The notes below the pieces were generated by a model. The model was not told the DNA's origin, did not search any database, and saw only the letters and a program-made list of their open reading frames with translations. A DNA stretch of 64,000 bases from Takakia lepidozioides (taxonomy: Eukaryota > Streptophyta > Takakiopsida > Takakiales > Takakiaceae), in the NCBI GenBank assembly GCA_030704615.1, contig CM060732.1, positions 83,041,171 through 83,105,170 on the forward strand, read 5' to 3'. The position numbers were made by a program, and so were the translations under genes. Positions 1-11,292 of the stretch are shown here, piece by piece. Position 1 is the stretch's first letter, and each line of letters starts with the position of its first letter.

Positions 1-1701
1 CGCTCTCGCTGCCAGGGCGAAGAAGGTGGCACACAGCAAGTCTCTGGCGGAGCAGAAGGGGAAAGCCAAGAAGAGGGCTGGCGGTACAGAGCCTAAAGAC
101 ACCCCTGGTTTTGAAGCCATGATGGAATTCTTCACGGCTGTGAGCACGAATTGCAAGAGCACTCGGGGGGGGGGGGGGGGGGGTTGAGGTGGAGAGAGCT
201 TGCGACATGATTCTCCTCGACATTCCAGATGGGGAGCTACTGGAGGGCCTGGATGGTGTGCCCACCTGGAACAGGTTTACTGAGGACTACTGGAAAGCCG
301 GGTTTGGGCTGGCGGGGATGCTTTTGGATGACGGTGGATGTGTGGTTGTCCTTGCCACGAGAGGGAAGACCACAGAGAATGCGGTGGCAAGGTGGACACC
401 GAAAAGTGTCACCCCGGTCCTCCTCAGAAAATGGTTCTGCATCAGTACACAAGGGTTGCGAACAGAGGGCCAAAGTGTAAGTTATCAATCTATTGCATTC
501 ACTTCATATTGTGGTGTATGTTAAGTAGACCCTGGAGTTGATCCCTTCTTTGTTGGATGTGCAGACATTGGTGTTTGAGGCATATTGCTTTGTGAAGAGA
601 GGGTCTACGTTCAAATTCCGCAACGACGGTCGTCTTGTTGATGCCGCTGTGGACCCTGTAACCTACGATGTCCTCTACAACTATGTGCCCCACTCCAGTA
701 TGCTGAAGGACACAAAGACAGGCAAACCGTGGCGGTACAGCCGGACCCGGAGCCCTGCTTTCATCCAAACCCTCATGGAGACGTGCTCGGATGTCCAAGG
801 GCGGACTCTAGACCTCACATGCGGCACGGGTAAGCCTTCACGTGCTCAGTTTGTCCCCTGGCCCGATTGCAATTGCATGCCGCAAGCTATTAACCGCCCG
901 CTTTGTTCCTCAGGTGCTTCAATGTGGGCAGGGACGTTGTCCGACAGGCATGTGTTCGCCTTCGAGCCAGATACTGCCCTCCACAACTCGGAACTTGCAG
1001 CGGCTGAACGTCTGCCGAAAGAGGAAGAGGCATCCTCGGAGGATGAGGAAAAATCCAAGAAGGAGCAGGGGGAGGAAGTTGGGATCGAGGCCGAGGAGCC
1101 CCCGGTTTACGAGTGAGTGGTGGCATTGTAAGTTGCCTCCAGATTTTGTGAGGCACCTCCCTCCGCTCTCTTATTTCATTGAAAACCCTTTCTGGTTGTG
1201 CTGGTATTGACATTCTTGAAGTGGATTTGTTCTTACTGTAGGATGTCAAGTACTGCCGGAGGGACGTCTACACCGGAGTTCATGGGCAGGAGGAATGTGC
1301 CTTTTTTTGCCAGGGGGGATTTCATGCCTAGTCCAGAAAGGGAGTACATCCTTCCTACTTATGCTGCCCGGCTTGCTTTGGTGTCCATTAGGAGGTGTTC
1401 CGAACCTAGTCGTGTACAGCAGATTTTAGACGAGGCAAGCCTCAAGAAAATGAAGATGAGGGAGGAGGCAACAGCTATTAGTGCCCGTCGGGCTCGTAGA
1501 TTTGTCTTGGATTCTGCTGAGGAAAGTGGGGGAGAAGACGCAGAAGATTCCCAGGAGGTGAGGTGGACAGTCCCCCAAGGAGAGGACGGGATTTTTGAGA
1601 GGCATAGTGGAACTGATGCATCACAGAGCTCGGAGGATGAGGGGGATGAGGGGGATGAGGAAGAAGGTGGGGCAAGTTCCTCGGAGGGTGTAGGAGAGTA
1701 G
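1..1701 (+). CDS. Gene A copy A1: beta-class DNA-methylase-like C-terminal part (5' end outside window)
   Basis: This is the 3' half of the recurrent gene A. Exons <2-476, 565-829, 914-1112 and 1242-1701 join in frame across GT..AG introns of 88, 84 and 129 bp. The protein runs from a lysine-rich linker to CDMILLDIPDGEL at the motif IV position, then LLDDGGCVVVLATR, a variable region, and LDLTCGTG (motif I, completed across the 830-913 intron) followed by a strand ending FAFEPD. An acidic Ser/Glu-rich tail ends EGVGE. Motif IV before motif I is the order of beta-class amino-methylases. The usual DPPY/DPPW reads DIPD, so the aromatic residue is missing and activity is uncertain. A 19-G tract at 165-183 puts the linker and the methylase core in different frames. 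A poly(A) signal and a terminal repeat follow. Nuclear DNA modification or binding is inferred, not shown. Confidence 0.65.
165..183 (+). repeat. 19-nt poly-G tract inside gene A1
   Basis: A run of 19 G sits between the linker codons and the methylase core. With 19 G the linker frame meets TGA at 185-187; with 18 G it would read into VERACDMILL. The equivalent place in copy A5 (about 26 kb) has no G run and encodes an ordinary basic linker, so the run is probably derived. Homopolymer miscounting is possible. Confidence 0.85.
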
Positions 1702-1764
1702 TGCCCATTCCGGCTATGACAGTTAGAACACACTTGTATAGACGTGGCTTGCCACAAAATTTGC

Positions 1765-1770
1765 AATAAA
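1765..1770 (+). terminator. Poly(A) signal AATAAA of gene A1
   Basis: AATAAA lies 64 bp after the A1 stop codon. The same sequence context (gcaataaaatgttgcattt) recurs inverted in element E3 near 49.63 kb, again just beyond the end of a gene A copy. Confidence 0.6.
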
Positions 1771-1850
1771 ATGTTGCATTTCAACATTCCAACTTCACAT
1801 GACCCTATTTCCGTGCCTCCTAACCCTATTTCCGTGGACTCACAATGGTC

Positions 1851-1893
1851 TGCTCATGCTTTTTTTTTTTTCCGCTCATGAAATAGCAGCCCC
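1851..1893. repeat. Right terminal repeat of element E1
   Basis: Contains GCTCATGAAATAGC and GCTCATG repeats, ending in a C run. Its reverse complement begins GGGG then CTGCTATTTCATGAGC, matching the left ends of E2 (25175) and E3 (49482). In E3 the end of gene A also lies just inside this repeat, so A1 belongs to an element whose other end is left of the window. Confidence 0.65.
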
Positions 1894-2126
1894 CGTTCCC
1901 AGTACTCTAGCCCAGTTTTCAGTATCTGGTACTCCGGTCCAGTTTCCAGCATTCTAGTATTCAAGTCGTGTTCCAATATCTTGTACTCTTGTTCATTGTT
2001 ATAAAGATCGTCTTGATTCATATTTACTCATCATGCATTTGGCCACGCCGACCTTGACTTCTTGTCTAGCATTGTACCTCTAGTTTTATTTTTTGTTTGT
2101 GTTCAGTCATGTTCTCGTCTTTGACA
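1894..2126. other. Spacer between E1 end and gene A2 break
   Basis: About 230 bp of unassigned AT-leaning sequence with short loose repeats of a gttccag/agtactc type. I see no gene. Confidence 0.4.
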
Positions 2127-2713
2127 GTTTGGATGAAAGTAGGGCTCCGGGTCCGGCTGTACCGCCACGGCTTGCCTGTCTTTGTGTCCTTCGGCATACT
2201 GGAGTGGGGCACATAGTTGTAGAGGACATTGTAGGTAACAAGGTCCACAGCGGCATCAACAAGACGACCGTCGTTGCAGAATTTGAACGTAGACCCTCTC
2301 TTCACAAAACAATATGCCTCAAACACCAATGTCTGCACATCCAACAAAAGAGGGATCAACTCCAGGGTCTAGTTCAGATACACCACAATATGAAGTGAAT
2401 GCAATAGATTGATAACTTACACTCTGGCCCTCTGTTCGCAACCCCTGCGTATTGATGCAGAACCATTTTTTGAGGAGGACCGGGGTGACAATTTTTGGTG
2501 TCCACCTTGCCACAACATTGTCTGTGGTCTTCCCTCTTGTGGCAAGGACCACAATACATCCACCGTCATCCAGGAGCATCCCCGCCAGCCCAAACCCGGC
2601 TCTCCAGTAGTCCTCAGTAAACCTGTTCCAGGTGGGCACACCATCCAGGCCCTCCAGCAGCTCCCCATTTGGAATATCGAGGAGAATCATATCGTAGGCT
2701 CTCTCCACCTCAA

Positions 2714-2732
2714 CCCCCCCCCCCCCCCCCCC
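2714..2732 (-). repeat. 19-nt poly-C tract (poly-G on the A2 coding strand)
   Basis: It has the same position and length as the G run in A1, and the same frame offset. Its identity in both arms of the inverted duplication means either that it predates the duplication or that both runs were called at the same length. Confidence 0.85.
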
Positions 2733-3609
2733 GAGTGCTCTTGCAATCCGTGCTCATAGCCGTGAAGAATTCCATCATGGATTCAAAACCAGGGGTGTCT
2801 TTAGGCTCTGTACTGGGAGCCCTCTTCTTGGCTTTCCCCTTCAGCTCCTCCACAGACTTGTTGTGTACCACCTTCTTCGCCCTGGCAGCCAGAGCGTCAA
2901 GCTCTCATTGACACATTGGATGATGGTCGGGGGTTCTAGCTTTGGCCTCTGCGGAAATGTCACCGCCGGATACCGCCGTGTAGGCTCGCCCTCAAATGCC
3001 AACTTCTTGGCAGAGCCAATCCCAGTCCGAACTGACTTGGGAACCCGGACGACCGGTGACTTGGTACCAGCAGCAGCAGTCGCAGGACCTTGCACAAAGT
3101 CGTCGTCGGAGTCACTCCCTTGGGGCCCCTCCTGCGCCTCCTCTGGTGCCCCGGTGGTTTTCTGTTTTTTGGGGGTTACTGTACTCCCCTGTTTCCGTGT
3201 CCTTTTCTTTTGACCTTTATTCTTCTCATTCAATTTCTCCTGAATACCTGCCTGAGCAAGCTCTGCCGCTTTCCGGGACTTGGCAAGCGCTTTTGCCTCC
3301 TTTGGACCCAGCGGAGGCAGCGGAGCCCGGTTTCGTCGGGCCTCCGCATCCAGCTTCAATTGAAACTCGGATGAGTCGAGCGAGCTGGGCGGAAGGTCCA
3401 CATACCAAGGGCAGTCGCGCAAATGTTCTAGATGCCACTCCTTCACGATAACGTCAGTGTACATGGAGTCAGCCCCAGGGTTCCTCCATGCGAGGAAGAA
3501 TGGCGACTCGAAGGACAGATGATCTTTCTCCAAAAGGGAGTACTTGCAGTACCTGCATTCAAGAAACACACACATAATGAGGTCCCGGGAACAAGGTAAA
3601 TTATAGGGA

Positions 3610-4512
3610 ATGAAACTGCAAAATAGACGCGAAAAATGGCGCCGAATAGACGAATAGACGCCGAATTGACTGGGCTTGGAACTGGAAAAATGGCGCCGAA
3701 TTTCCAGTTTCGGTGCCAGCCACCCTAGGGACAGCCATTTTTGGGGCCCTGAAGTGGAAATTCGGCGCCATTTTCCCAGATTGGGGCTGAAAATGGCTAA
3801 GTCCCAGAACTGATTGGGCCCGGAACTGGAAAAATGGCGCCGAATTTCCAATTTCAGTGCCAGCCACCCCAGGGACAGCCATTTTTGGGGCCCTGAAGTG
3901 GAAATTCGGCGCCATTTTCCCAGACTGGGGCCGAAAATGGCCAAGTCCCAGAACTGATTGGGGCCGGAACTGGAAAAATGGCGCCGAATTTCCAGTTTTG
4001 GTGCCAGCCACCCAAGGGACTTAGCCATTTTCGGGGCCTTGAACTGGAAATTCGGCGCCATTTTCCCAGATTGGGGCCGAAAATGGCGAAGTCCCAGAAC
4101 TGATTGGGGCCGAAACTGGAAAAATGGCACCGAATTTCCGGTTTCGGTGCCAGCCATCCAAGGGACTTAGCCATTTTCGGGGTCCTGAACTGGAAATTCG
4201 GCGCCATTTTTTCAGGTTGGGGCCGAAAATGGCTAAGTCCCAGAACTGACTGGGCCGGGGAGTGGAAAAATGGCTCCGAATTTCCGGTTTCGGTGCCAGA
4301 CACCCCAATGACTTAGCCATTTTCGGGGCCCAGAACTGGAAATGCGGCGCCATTTTCCCAGGTTGGGGCCGAGAATGGCTAAGTCCCAGATCTGACTGGG
4401 CCTGCAACTGGAAAAGTGGCGCCGAATTTCCAGACTGAGTGCCAGCCACCCCCTGGACAGCCATCCCCCAGGGCCCGAATCTGGAAATTCGGCGCCATTT
4501 TTCCAAGGACTT
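3610..4512. repeat. 72/73-bp alternating palindrome array in an intron of A2
   Basis: Cores starting GGAAA lie at 3684, 3756, 3828, 3900, 3972, 4046, 4118, 4192, 4264, 4338, 4410 and 4483, spaced 72-74 bp. They alternate between GGAAAAATGGCGCC..TTTCC and its reverse complement, so the true unit is about 145 bp. The flanks (gggacttagccattttcgg / ccgaaaatggctaagtccc) are also inverted, giving nested palindromes. The array sits between the exon ending LLYR (4598) and the exon starting YCKYSLL (3552). Confidence 0.9.
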
Positions 4513-6824
4513 CTTCACAACAAATTTTCATGCGCCACATAAGGCCTCTTAAATCCTCAAAATGTAGGGACTAAAAAGAAAGGCATCGCGTATGTACCTG
4601 TACAGAAGACGCATTGCCGCTTTGTCCGCGTTCGGCTGGTCGGTGAACTCGTGGCTCCGGCGGGCATGGGGTATCTCTCCAAAGAATAGGTCGGTTTTGT
4701 AGAGCAGAAAGTACCTCGTCACATAGTCGCATAGGCTCTCTGCTTCACCAGAAATCTCCAGCTTAAACTGATGTGCTTGTGTGTCAAGCTGCTCTTGCGC
4801 ATTTGTTGTCACCTGTGGAGATTCTCCCTCAGACCGCTTTCCTCAAAAAATACAATAAATCCATCCGATACAAGAGTAGAAGCCCCAAATGAAGCATGGG
4901 AAAGTACCTGAAACCACCATGTCATGCGGTTCATCCACATGTCGAATGTGTGGTCGGACAGTTTGCCGGGTTTGGGGAAGCTCCACATGTCCCTTGTACT
5001 TTGGGAACCATTCCAGATTTGGAGCCACCGGGTCTGTCCAACCACCCAGCATATTAGTAAGCGCCAAACACCACAAAAACGAATTGCTGCCACGACATTT
5101 TTGGTTAAAAATGTATAACCTTTTCTGTTGCATCCACACAGGATGTGGCTAGACGATGTAGCTTCTCTAATGTCATCGTGGGCTTCAGAGCGCGGGAGTA
5201 GTGCTTCCCCACCTCCACCAGAAAGTCGGCACCAAGGGCGGGAAAAGCTATGGCCACGTACTTTACCATCCGCGACTTGTACTTTATGCGGGCCTTTGCC
5301 TCCGCAGCTTTGAGATACAATTCCAGTGCCGGGAGGGTTAGTTTCTTCTCCTCTGACTCCATGTAGAACCTCCGCGCATGTGCCAAATCCTACTGAATTT
5401 TCGTCTGTCAAGAATGCGCAGATATGATTAGAAATCCTGGTCAACACTTTTTCTTCTATTGGGGGAGGAGAGACAGATAAGCTGAACAAAACAGTCAGGA
5501 GCTTTCCCCGAAATATGTAGTCCACCATGGCGTCCATGCTCAGCCTATACCAGGTTCTGTTTGCCTTTGCCTCCGACTTGCGCAGCAGGTCGGCACTGAG
5601 CGAATTGGCAAACTCTTGCACCCCCTGCTTCCCGACATCCTTCACTCGGAAGAGCATATGGGACAAGTTGGTGGCAATGAAGGCATTCTCAGTCACCTTG
5701 CAATGCCACATTTCCATTAAACAATACAGAAATAAGAATTTGCAACAAATATGACGATTGGCAATGAAGTGACTGTTTCAAATTCAAAGTTCCAAAGCAA
5801 GAGGCATTGTAACTTACGAGTTGATGTCTGCCATTGCCGCTTTGAGAAGACTGCGATCTTTGGGCCCCGCAACCTTGAGCACAACACACTCCACGACAAA
5901 ATGCCAATCCAGGTCGTTGGGGTGGGCTTGGGCTATGTACTCCATCCATGCCAGGAGGCGATGATTGTCGTCCCACACGTAAAACATCTTTCCGGACAAG
6001 TGCTGGAAAAGAGGATCAGTAGCAATCAATCTCTCGAACTCCTCATTTCGCCTTTGCCAATGGGGACCCCATTTGTCCACCTCATCGGAAGTGTGGGCAC
6101 GAGAAGCTCCGTGGTCGTTCTCCATGGAAACGTAAAACGCAGCAGACCCCATTCGATATCCCTCCCGGAAAGAGAATTTCAGCTTGTCGATATCACCTGG
6201 GAGGGCAGGTCTCACCACCTGCAATGAAACCAAGTGGCAAAGGGGAATCCGAAGCTTGGCCGGGTACACCGTGCCCCCCAGGACCCTGCCAATGTTGCTG
6301 TGGGTTGCCTCCAACATCTTGGCAGCACCCAACTTCATATCTGCCTCCGACATGACGTCTGTTGCAGGGGGGTTCTCCGGCAGCCCACCCGGACCGCCAA
6401 ATCCAGCCTGTATGCTCCGGGTTTGGGGCCTGGGGATGTCCGGGAGGATGTCATCCTGGTCAGAAAGCTCCCTCTCGTCGTCCTCAACATGGTCAACCAC
6501 CGCCGGAACCACCTCGAGCACTCTCCCCGTCTCTACTGCCCTCTCCCCGGCTTCACCTCGAACTTCCACAATCCGTGCTCTTTGTGGTGTTGTTTCCCCT
6601 CCTCCAGTCTCCACCGTATGGGTAATTTGGTGGGTTGCTCCCACCCGCGATGGTGTAACCGGTGTGTTACTGCCTGTTTGTGGTGTCTTGGAGGGATCCA
6701 CCGTCTCTGTGCGTCCCTCGCTTACATGGGCATCTTTTGTGGCTGGTGACGATAATGCGGAGGCGAGCAACTCAGACCGACGACGAGCAGGTGGATGATA
6801 AAGGAACCCTAAGCTTGTTGGCAC

Positions 6825-7209
6825 CCGATGATTTCAGTTCTTCTCCACTCCATTCACTGCGAGAGGCACAAGAAGAAGCCATAGCAATCATAGTGAAAAG
6901 ACCCTACACCCTTTTTCTCCAGTTCAACCACTGCTTTCCCTTTCCTTGAGGTCTGACCATCCTACTCGCATGCAGCCTCTCCGAAACCAGGTGGCGGCGA
7001 TGGAGAAGGGCAGCAAAAGGGACGGATCAGGACCATCAGGCCCAGGAGAGAACCCGACATAGGTTTGTTTCTACACCTTACTTTTGTTTGTGAGAACACT
7101 GTCCAGGGTTGTGTCAACAAAACCCTGAAACGCGATCTCTATTGAAACACATCCCGCATGCATTTCGGAGCTAGAGAGAGCACAAGGCCATGTTTGAGAG
7201 ACCTCCAGA
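6825..7209. other. Upstream region of A2 / boundary toward A3
   Basis: Holds a short minus-strand reading frame from ATG at 6882 that may be the displaced start of A2, followed by unassigned sequence. No clear element end is visible between A2 and A3. Confidence 0.35.
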
Positions 7210-7645
7210 ACAGGCTTGCGGTGACGCAAGCCTGATCATGTGGAGCTCTTTGGCAGCTTCAAGTTCCTCCATTGTTGTGAATCTCCTCGGTTGTCTGCTA
7301 TGAAGGCAGGGCTCCCTCTTACAATGACTGTGAATAAACACTGAGGTTTTCAGACCTCCATACCAGGCTTGCGTTGACGCAAGCCTGAAATGGAGGCTCT
7401 GAAATCCTCTGCAGGAGCCCATGAGTTTTGTGGCAAAGCTTGTATGGGAGTCGTAATGTGTGCGTAAGATAGGAGAAATGTCTTATGGGAGAGTGCATGT
7501 TTGAGGTCCAAAGCATGCTTGCATTGACGCCCATGGAAACTGGAGGCTGCAAATGCCCCGTTTCCAGGACTTCCGCATTCGGTTTGTGCTTTGGATGTGG
7601 GTGCTTGCAAGACCTCCATGTTATGCTTGCGTTGACGCAAGCCTG
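7210..7645. repeat. Palindromes with half-site AGGCTTGCGT (copy A3)
   Basis: Inverted repeats with 10-bp arms AGGCTTGCGT / ACGCAAGCCT and a 2-nt centre occur near 7212, 7365-7386 (perfect arms), 7512 (one arm decayed) and 7622, spaced about 110-150 bp. They lie upstream of the first A3 exon seen. The same family recurs at 24.6-25.0 kb beyond the insertion that splits A3. Confidence 0.85.
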
Positions 7646-7721
7646 ATATTGAGGGCTCAAAGGCACCCACATTTCAATTGGAATGCTCACACCTGTATCT
7701 CCTATTTCTTGTGGTGAGCAG

Positions 7722-8611
7722 AAGAAGAGGAGGAAGGGCAAAGAACTTGTTGTGGCGGCTGCCGTCCAGACAGAAGTGCAGGACACTGATTTGGATTACA
7801 AGGGCAGAGCCATCAAGATTATGGCGGGGTCCAAGGTGAAATCACGACAGGTAATCCGGTCCATGATGGTTATGGAGGCAAACATTATGATACCCCTTTG
7901 CAGGATGATTTCAATGCCCGTTGTTTGCCCTGCCCTGACGGGAGATATCAGGAAGCTCCAGGGAGATTTTGTGCACGGGTATGTGTTTGGAACCCCAATT
8001 TTTTACATTTCTGTAGGAGATTCCAATGGGAACGAGAGAGTGGTTGACGAGGAGATCATGGATAAGTGGGATGACTATTGGAGGGAAGTCAATTTGGAGT
8101 TCGAGCAGTATCTGTCCAGGAGTCTCGAGTTGCAGGTGTATAGTAACAAGATGTTCTTTGTGTGGGACGGAAACCACCACTTGCTTGCACGGATGGAGTA
8201 CATCGAGTCCATGCATCTAGAGGAGAAAGAATGGCACTACTCGGTTGCGGCATGCGTTTCGGATCTGAGGGGGAACATCACCCAGCTACTAACAGCCATG
8301 CATGATATCAACAAGTGAGTGTTCTTAATTCATCACCAGCTTCTGCCTAAACTTCACCTTCATTTCATTGTCATGAGGCCCTTTGTGTCTTTGTTTCACA
8401 CTGGGTTTGATTTTGCAGGCAGACAGAGTCTTCCCATGTCACAACAAATTTGGTGCACACACTCTTCAGGATGCAAAAGCTGGGAAGGATGCCATTGTCC
8501 AGCTTCAAGACTATTCTGACCTCTGAGGCCTTCAAGAAATGCGAGACCTCTAAAAGGGCAAAAACATGGTACACACTCACCAGGGATGCGTTCTCGGAAT
8601 ACTTGTACACG
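7722..8611 (+). CDS. Gene A copy A3, 5' part: ParB-like domain exon and following exon
   Basis: Two exons, 7722-8314 and 8419-8611, with clean GT..AG borders, join through AA|G into DINKQTESS. The first follows the acceptor gtgagcag and encodes a basic start (KKRRKGK) and a ParB-like domain: IPLCRMISMPVVCPAL, DFVHGYVFGTPIFYIS (the S/D-x-G-x-x-x-P-I region) and FVWDGNHHLLARMEYI. The second encodes SSHVTTNLVHTLFR..TWYTLTRDAFSEYLYT. No stop or frameshift is seen in this stretch, unlike the other copies. The intron after 8611 is interrupted by element E4; the continuing exons are at 23947-25174. In the DGNHR motif the Arg is His here. Relation to ParB is by motif only. Confidence 0.65.
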
Positions 8612-8680
8612 GTAAGTCCTGCATTTGAGAGTTTGTTTTCATTCTAGACCTGCACAAGCTCAGGCCAACGACGCTACCGC

Positions 8681-8795
8681 GTGAGCGTGTGAGCGTATGC
8701 TCACACAATGATGATGTGGCGTGAGCCTACGCTCACGTAGCTGACGTGGCGCTGATGCTGACGTGGCATGAGCCTGGTCTAGGTCATGCCACGTC
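8681..8795. repeat. Fold-back hairpins near the left end of E4
   Basis: GTGAGC/GCTCAC arms around GTAT (8689-8704), a second GTGAGC..GCTCAC hairpin near 8720-8740, and 12-bp arms GACGTGGCATGA (8760-8771) and TCATGCCACGTC (8784-8795). A related GCTGACGTGGCGTGATCC stretch lies at 23790, just right of the other inferred border. Confidence 0.75.
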
Positions 8796-8894
8796 ACCAC
8801 AAAGAAGGTGGGCCTATAACCGTGGGGCCCCCAACTGCTGATTTCACCACATGAAGGTGAAACGGAGGAAGGATTTCGGGCTTTCCTGGAGTTC

Positions 8895-9085
8895 AACCTT
8901 CTGTTAACAGGAGCTTCATTTCCTAGAACTGAAATGAACGTTGTGTTAACACGAGGTTGTTTTCCTAGAACTAAAATCAACCTCGTGTTGACACGATGTT
9001 GTTTTCTTAGAACTAAAATCAACCTTGTGTCGGCACAAGGGGGATTTGGAAAACTCCAAGTAAACCTCGTGTTAACACGAGGTTG
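8895..9085. repeat. Five 42-bp tandem units with half-site AACCTCGTGTT
   Basis: Palindromic cores start at 8895, 8937, 8979, 9021 and 9063, exactly 42 bp apart. The last (9063-9084) is a perfect 22-bp palindrome built from AACCTCGTGTT and its complement; the others are partly decayed. The array lies downstream of the 3' end of gene B4. Confidence 0.9.
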
Positions 9086-11292
9086 ATTTGATCATCTGTC
9101 TATCTGAAGGTAGTTTCTTGTGCTTGCTAATGAAAACAGAATGACAAACCAATGCGACAAATGCATTGACCCATGCATAGCAAAGATGTTAGACGACATA
9201 CATTGAGAGACACTAGACTTGAATAGTCATTCCATTACAAGTTGTAGTCAAGGAAAACACAGATTTTGGAGTGTCAAGTGCATGCTTTCTATGGGCTTGT
9301 ATCATGCTGTAGAAGTGTGTTGACTTCGTTGAAACTCATAGTGGCTTCGTGAATGAAGAAATCCCACTTTGGATCACAAACCATCCTTCTCAAGAAGACG
9401 AAGTAAAGGTGTTTGCACAGTATGAACTTCCCTTTCTTTCCCAAACTACTTGAAAGCATACCAACAAAATCAGGACAGGTACAATTGGGAAAATTGGAAA
9501 CAGTGATGTCGTACGTCTTGTCCTGCAGCGCAGATGCGGATGAGATCATGGGGAAGACCCGACCATACCCTGGATCAGGCACTTCCATTGTTCCCGCAAC
9601 ACGAGCGTGAAGCTTTCTCGCGGACTCGATTTTGCCATAGTGTTCTGCGGTTGGAGGGAATCGTCGAACCAGCTTCCCATTCCGTCTGGTTGGCCACAAG
9701 TGAGCATCAGGCGGAGGTACCCGTGAACCGCTTGTACTTGAAGCACCTTCACGTGTAATGGAATGTCTGGCTAGGGAGAAACCCGCCTCTTCCAGCATTG
9801 CGATCACTTGGTGAGTGAGACCTGTGCCCATCTTCACAGGCCACACGGTTGGTGGAGTAGGTTTCCTCACCACGAAGGACCTCACTGTCCCACGCACACA
9901 TCTCCCGCAATCGTCAGCGCAAAACCAGAACTTGTGGTTCTTTGCCTCTCCTTGGCCATAAGGGAGAAACAAACCAGTGAATGTAGGAGCTGCAGTGCGT
10001 TCTTTCCCTCTGGATATTAATGATGTACATTTTTCATGATTGGTGGCCCTGATCGCCGCGCATTTCACACGTGATCCAGCACTTGTGCGTTCTATATGCC
10101 AAACCTCGTCCAAGCACATGGACTCTATTACATGCGGCACCACGCTCTGGTCTTCAACCATTGTAGTGACAGTGCTTGATGCAGGGGTCCGGTCTGGGGC
10201 AGAATGGCCCTCACCTGTGGATGTTCCGCAATTCCATCTCTGATCCAAGGGAACACGTGGCGTTGAGAAGTTGACCCTATCCGCCCTATGGGAATCTGCA
10301 TCCGATCCGGGAGGGGTATCCAATTTCCGTTTGCAAGACCCGAATCTCTCTTTGCCTTCCAGATGGGGAACTCTTCCCACGAGAAGGGTGCCATCTGCAC
10401 ATATGCTCACTGCCCGCGCTATTTTGCTGGGATCCCCCGATCTTCTGGCTGCCCGCAACATCAACTCGCTCCTGTCCGGGCCTTTGCCTCCAAGGCCACC
10501 CCTCGAGAATGACATGTATCTGGTTTGCTGCTGCAGAGCACGGATAAGGTCATCGGCCGTAGCCGCATACAAATCTCTTCCCTTTTTGCCGGATTGCTGC
10601 AACCAGGCATTGTGCACTATCTCCGCTAGATTGCAAGACGGCATGTCCGCCATCTCCTCAATGGACATATGCTGCAAGGCAAAAAAACACAAAGCCAATA
10701 TTAGGATGGGACCCTGAAAGATATATCCGAAGCACCCAAAGGAAGGTGAATGCAAACCGCTCACCGTTGTCATGGCCGCTCCCCATTGTCGGTAACGGAA
10801 GTGCCAAAATGTGAACCAGTTTTCCAATGCCCTCATGTTGTCCTCCGATGCCGCTCCAGATGAGTACCACCAGGCACGAATTGTCTGGAACAATGTATTT
10901 GCTTCCCCTATAGTTTTGGCTTCTTTGTACTGTTTGCACAGTTGATGATGCATACTCTGCATATCTGGCTTAATGTCTGCCTTTGTGTGTTTGTCCAAGG
11001 ATTGTGTCCAATGGAAAAGACACGTACGTTGTCTTCCAGACATTGGCACTTTTGGATCTCCCGTCCCGAATACAATGCGGACAGCGTTGAAGTTAGCTTG
11101 AGCACTGTCGGCCATGAAACCAACAAAATTGGGAGATGGGAGACCATTGGAGGCCATAACACGAATGAGAGCTTCCCACATGAGCTGCTGTGAATCTGTG
11201 TCCTCTGACTGCATGTCACACACTGCAATTGTCATGACACGCTGGTACACAGGGTCGTAAACATGACATGCCATTGTGGTCCAGTCTTTAAC

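Larger units (their letters stand above)
1..2905. repeat. Large inverted duplication of gene A (arms 1-778 and 2127-2905)
   Basis: The first ~778 bases recur as a close reverse complement at about 2127-2905, covering the linker, the G/C tract, the methylase core and the next exon. Homology stops abruptly within the FIQT codons of the second exon (about 776 and 2127). The ~1.35-kb spacer holds the 3' end of A1, its terminal repeat and a unique stretch. The left arm is cut by the window edge, so the true arm length is unknown. Confidence 0.85.
2127..6824 (-). pseudogene. Gene A copy A2: ParB-like domain to methylase-like core, broken at 3' end
   Basis: This is the longest gene A copy. Exons on the minus strand: ~6824-5818, 5696-~5509, 5392-5120, 5033-4908, 4812-4598, 3552-2421 and 2332-2127. 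Exon 1 carries the ParB-like domain (IPLCHLVSL, EGYRMGSAAFYVS, then VWDDNHRLLAWMEYI). Later exons encode conserved helical segments ending LLYR, then a Lys/Glu linker with an SDSDDDF stretch, then YDMILLDIPNGEL. The exon with motif I (LDLTCGTG in A1) is missing because homology ends at 2127. Further damage: the exon 2 donor reads GG instead of GT; exon 3 begins TAG where the other copies have CAA (Gln); there is a frameshift near 2915; and a 19-C run at 2714-2732 mirrors A1. The start is uncertain: an ATG at 6882 (MASSCASRSEW) is in another frame. A palindrome array fills the intron at 3.6-4.5 kb. Confidence 0.7.

Noticed and set aside
1-8611. Bacterial or phage contamination, because of ParB and methylase motifs
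   Set aside because: Conserved GT-AG introns at matching places in several copies, poly(A) signals and nesting with plant transposons argue for nuclear plant DNA.
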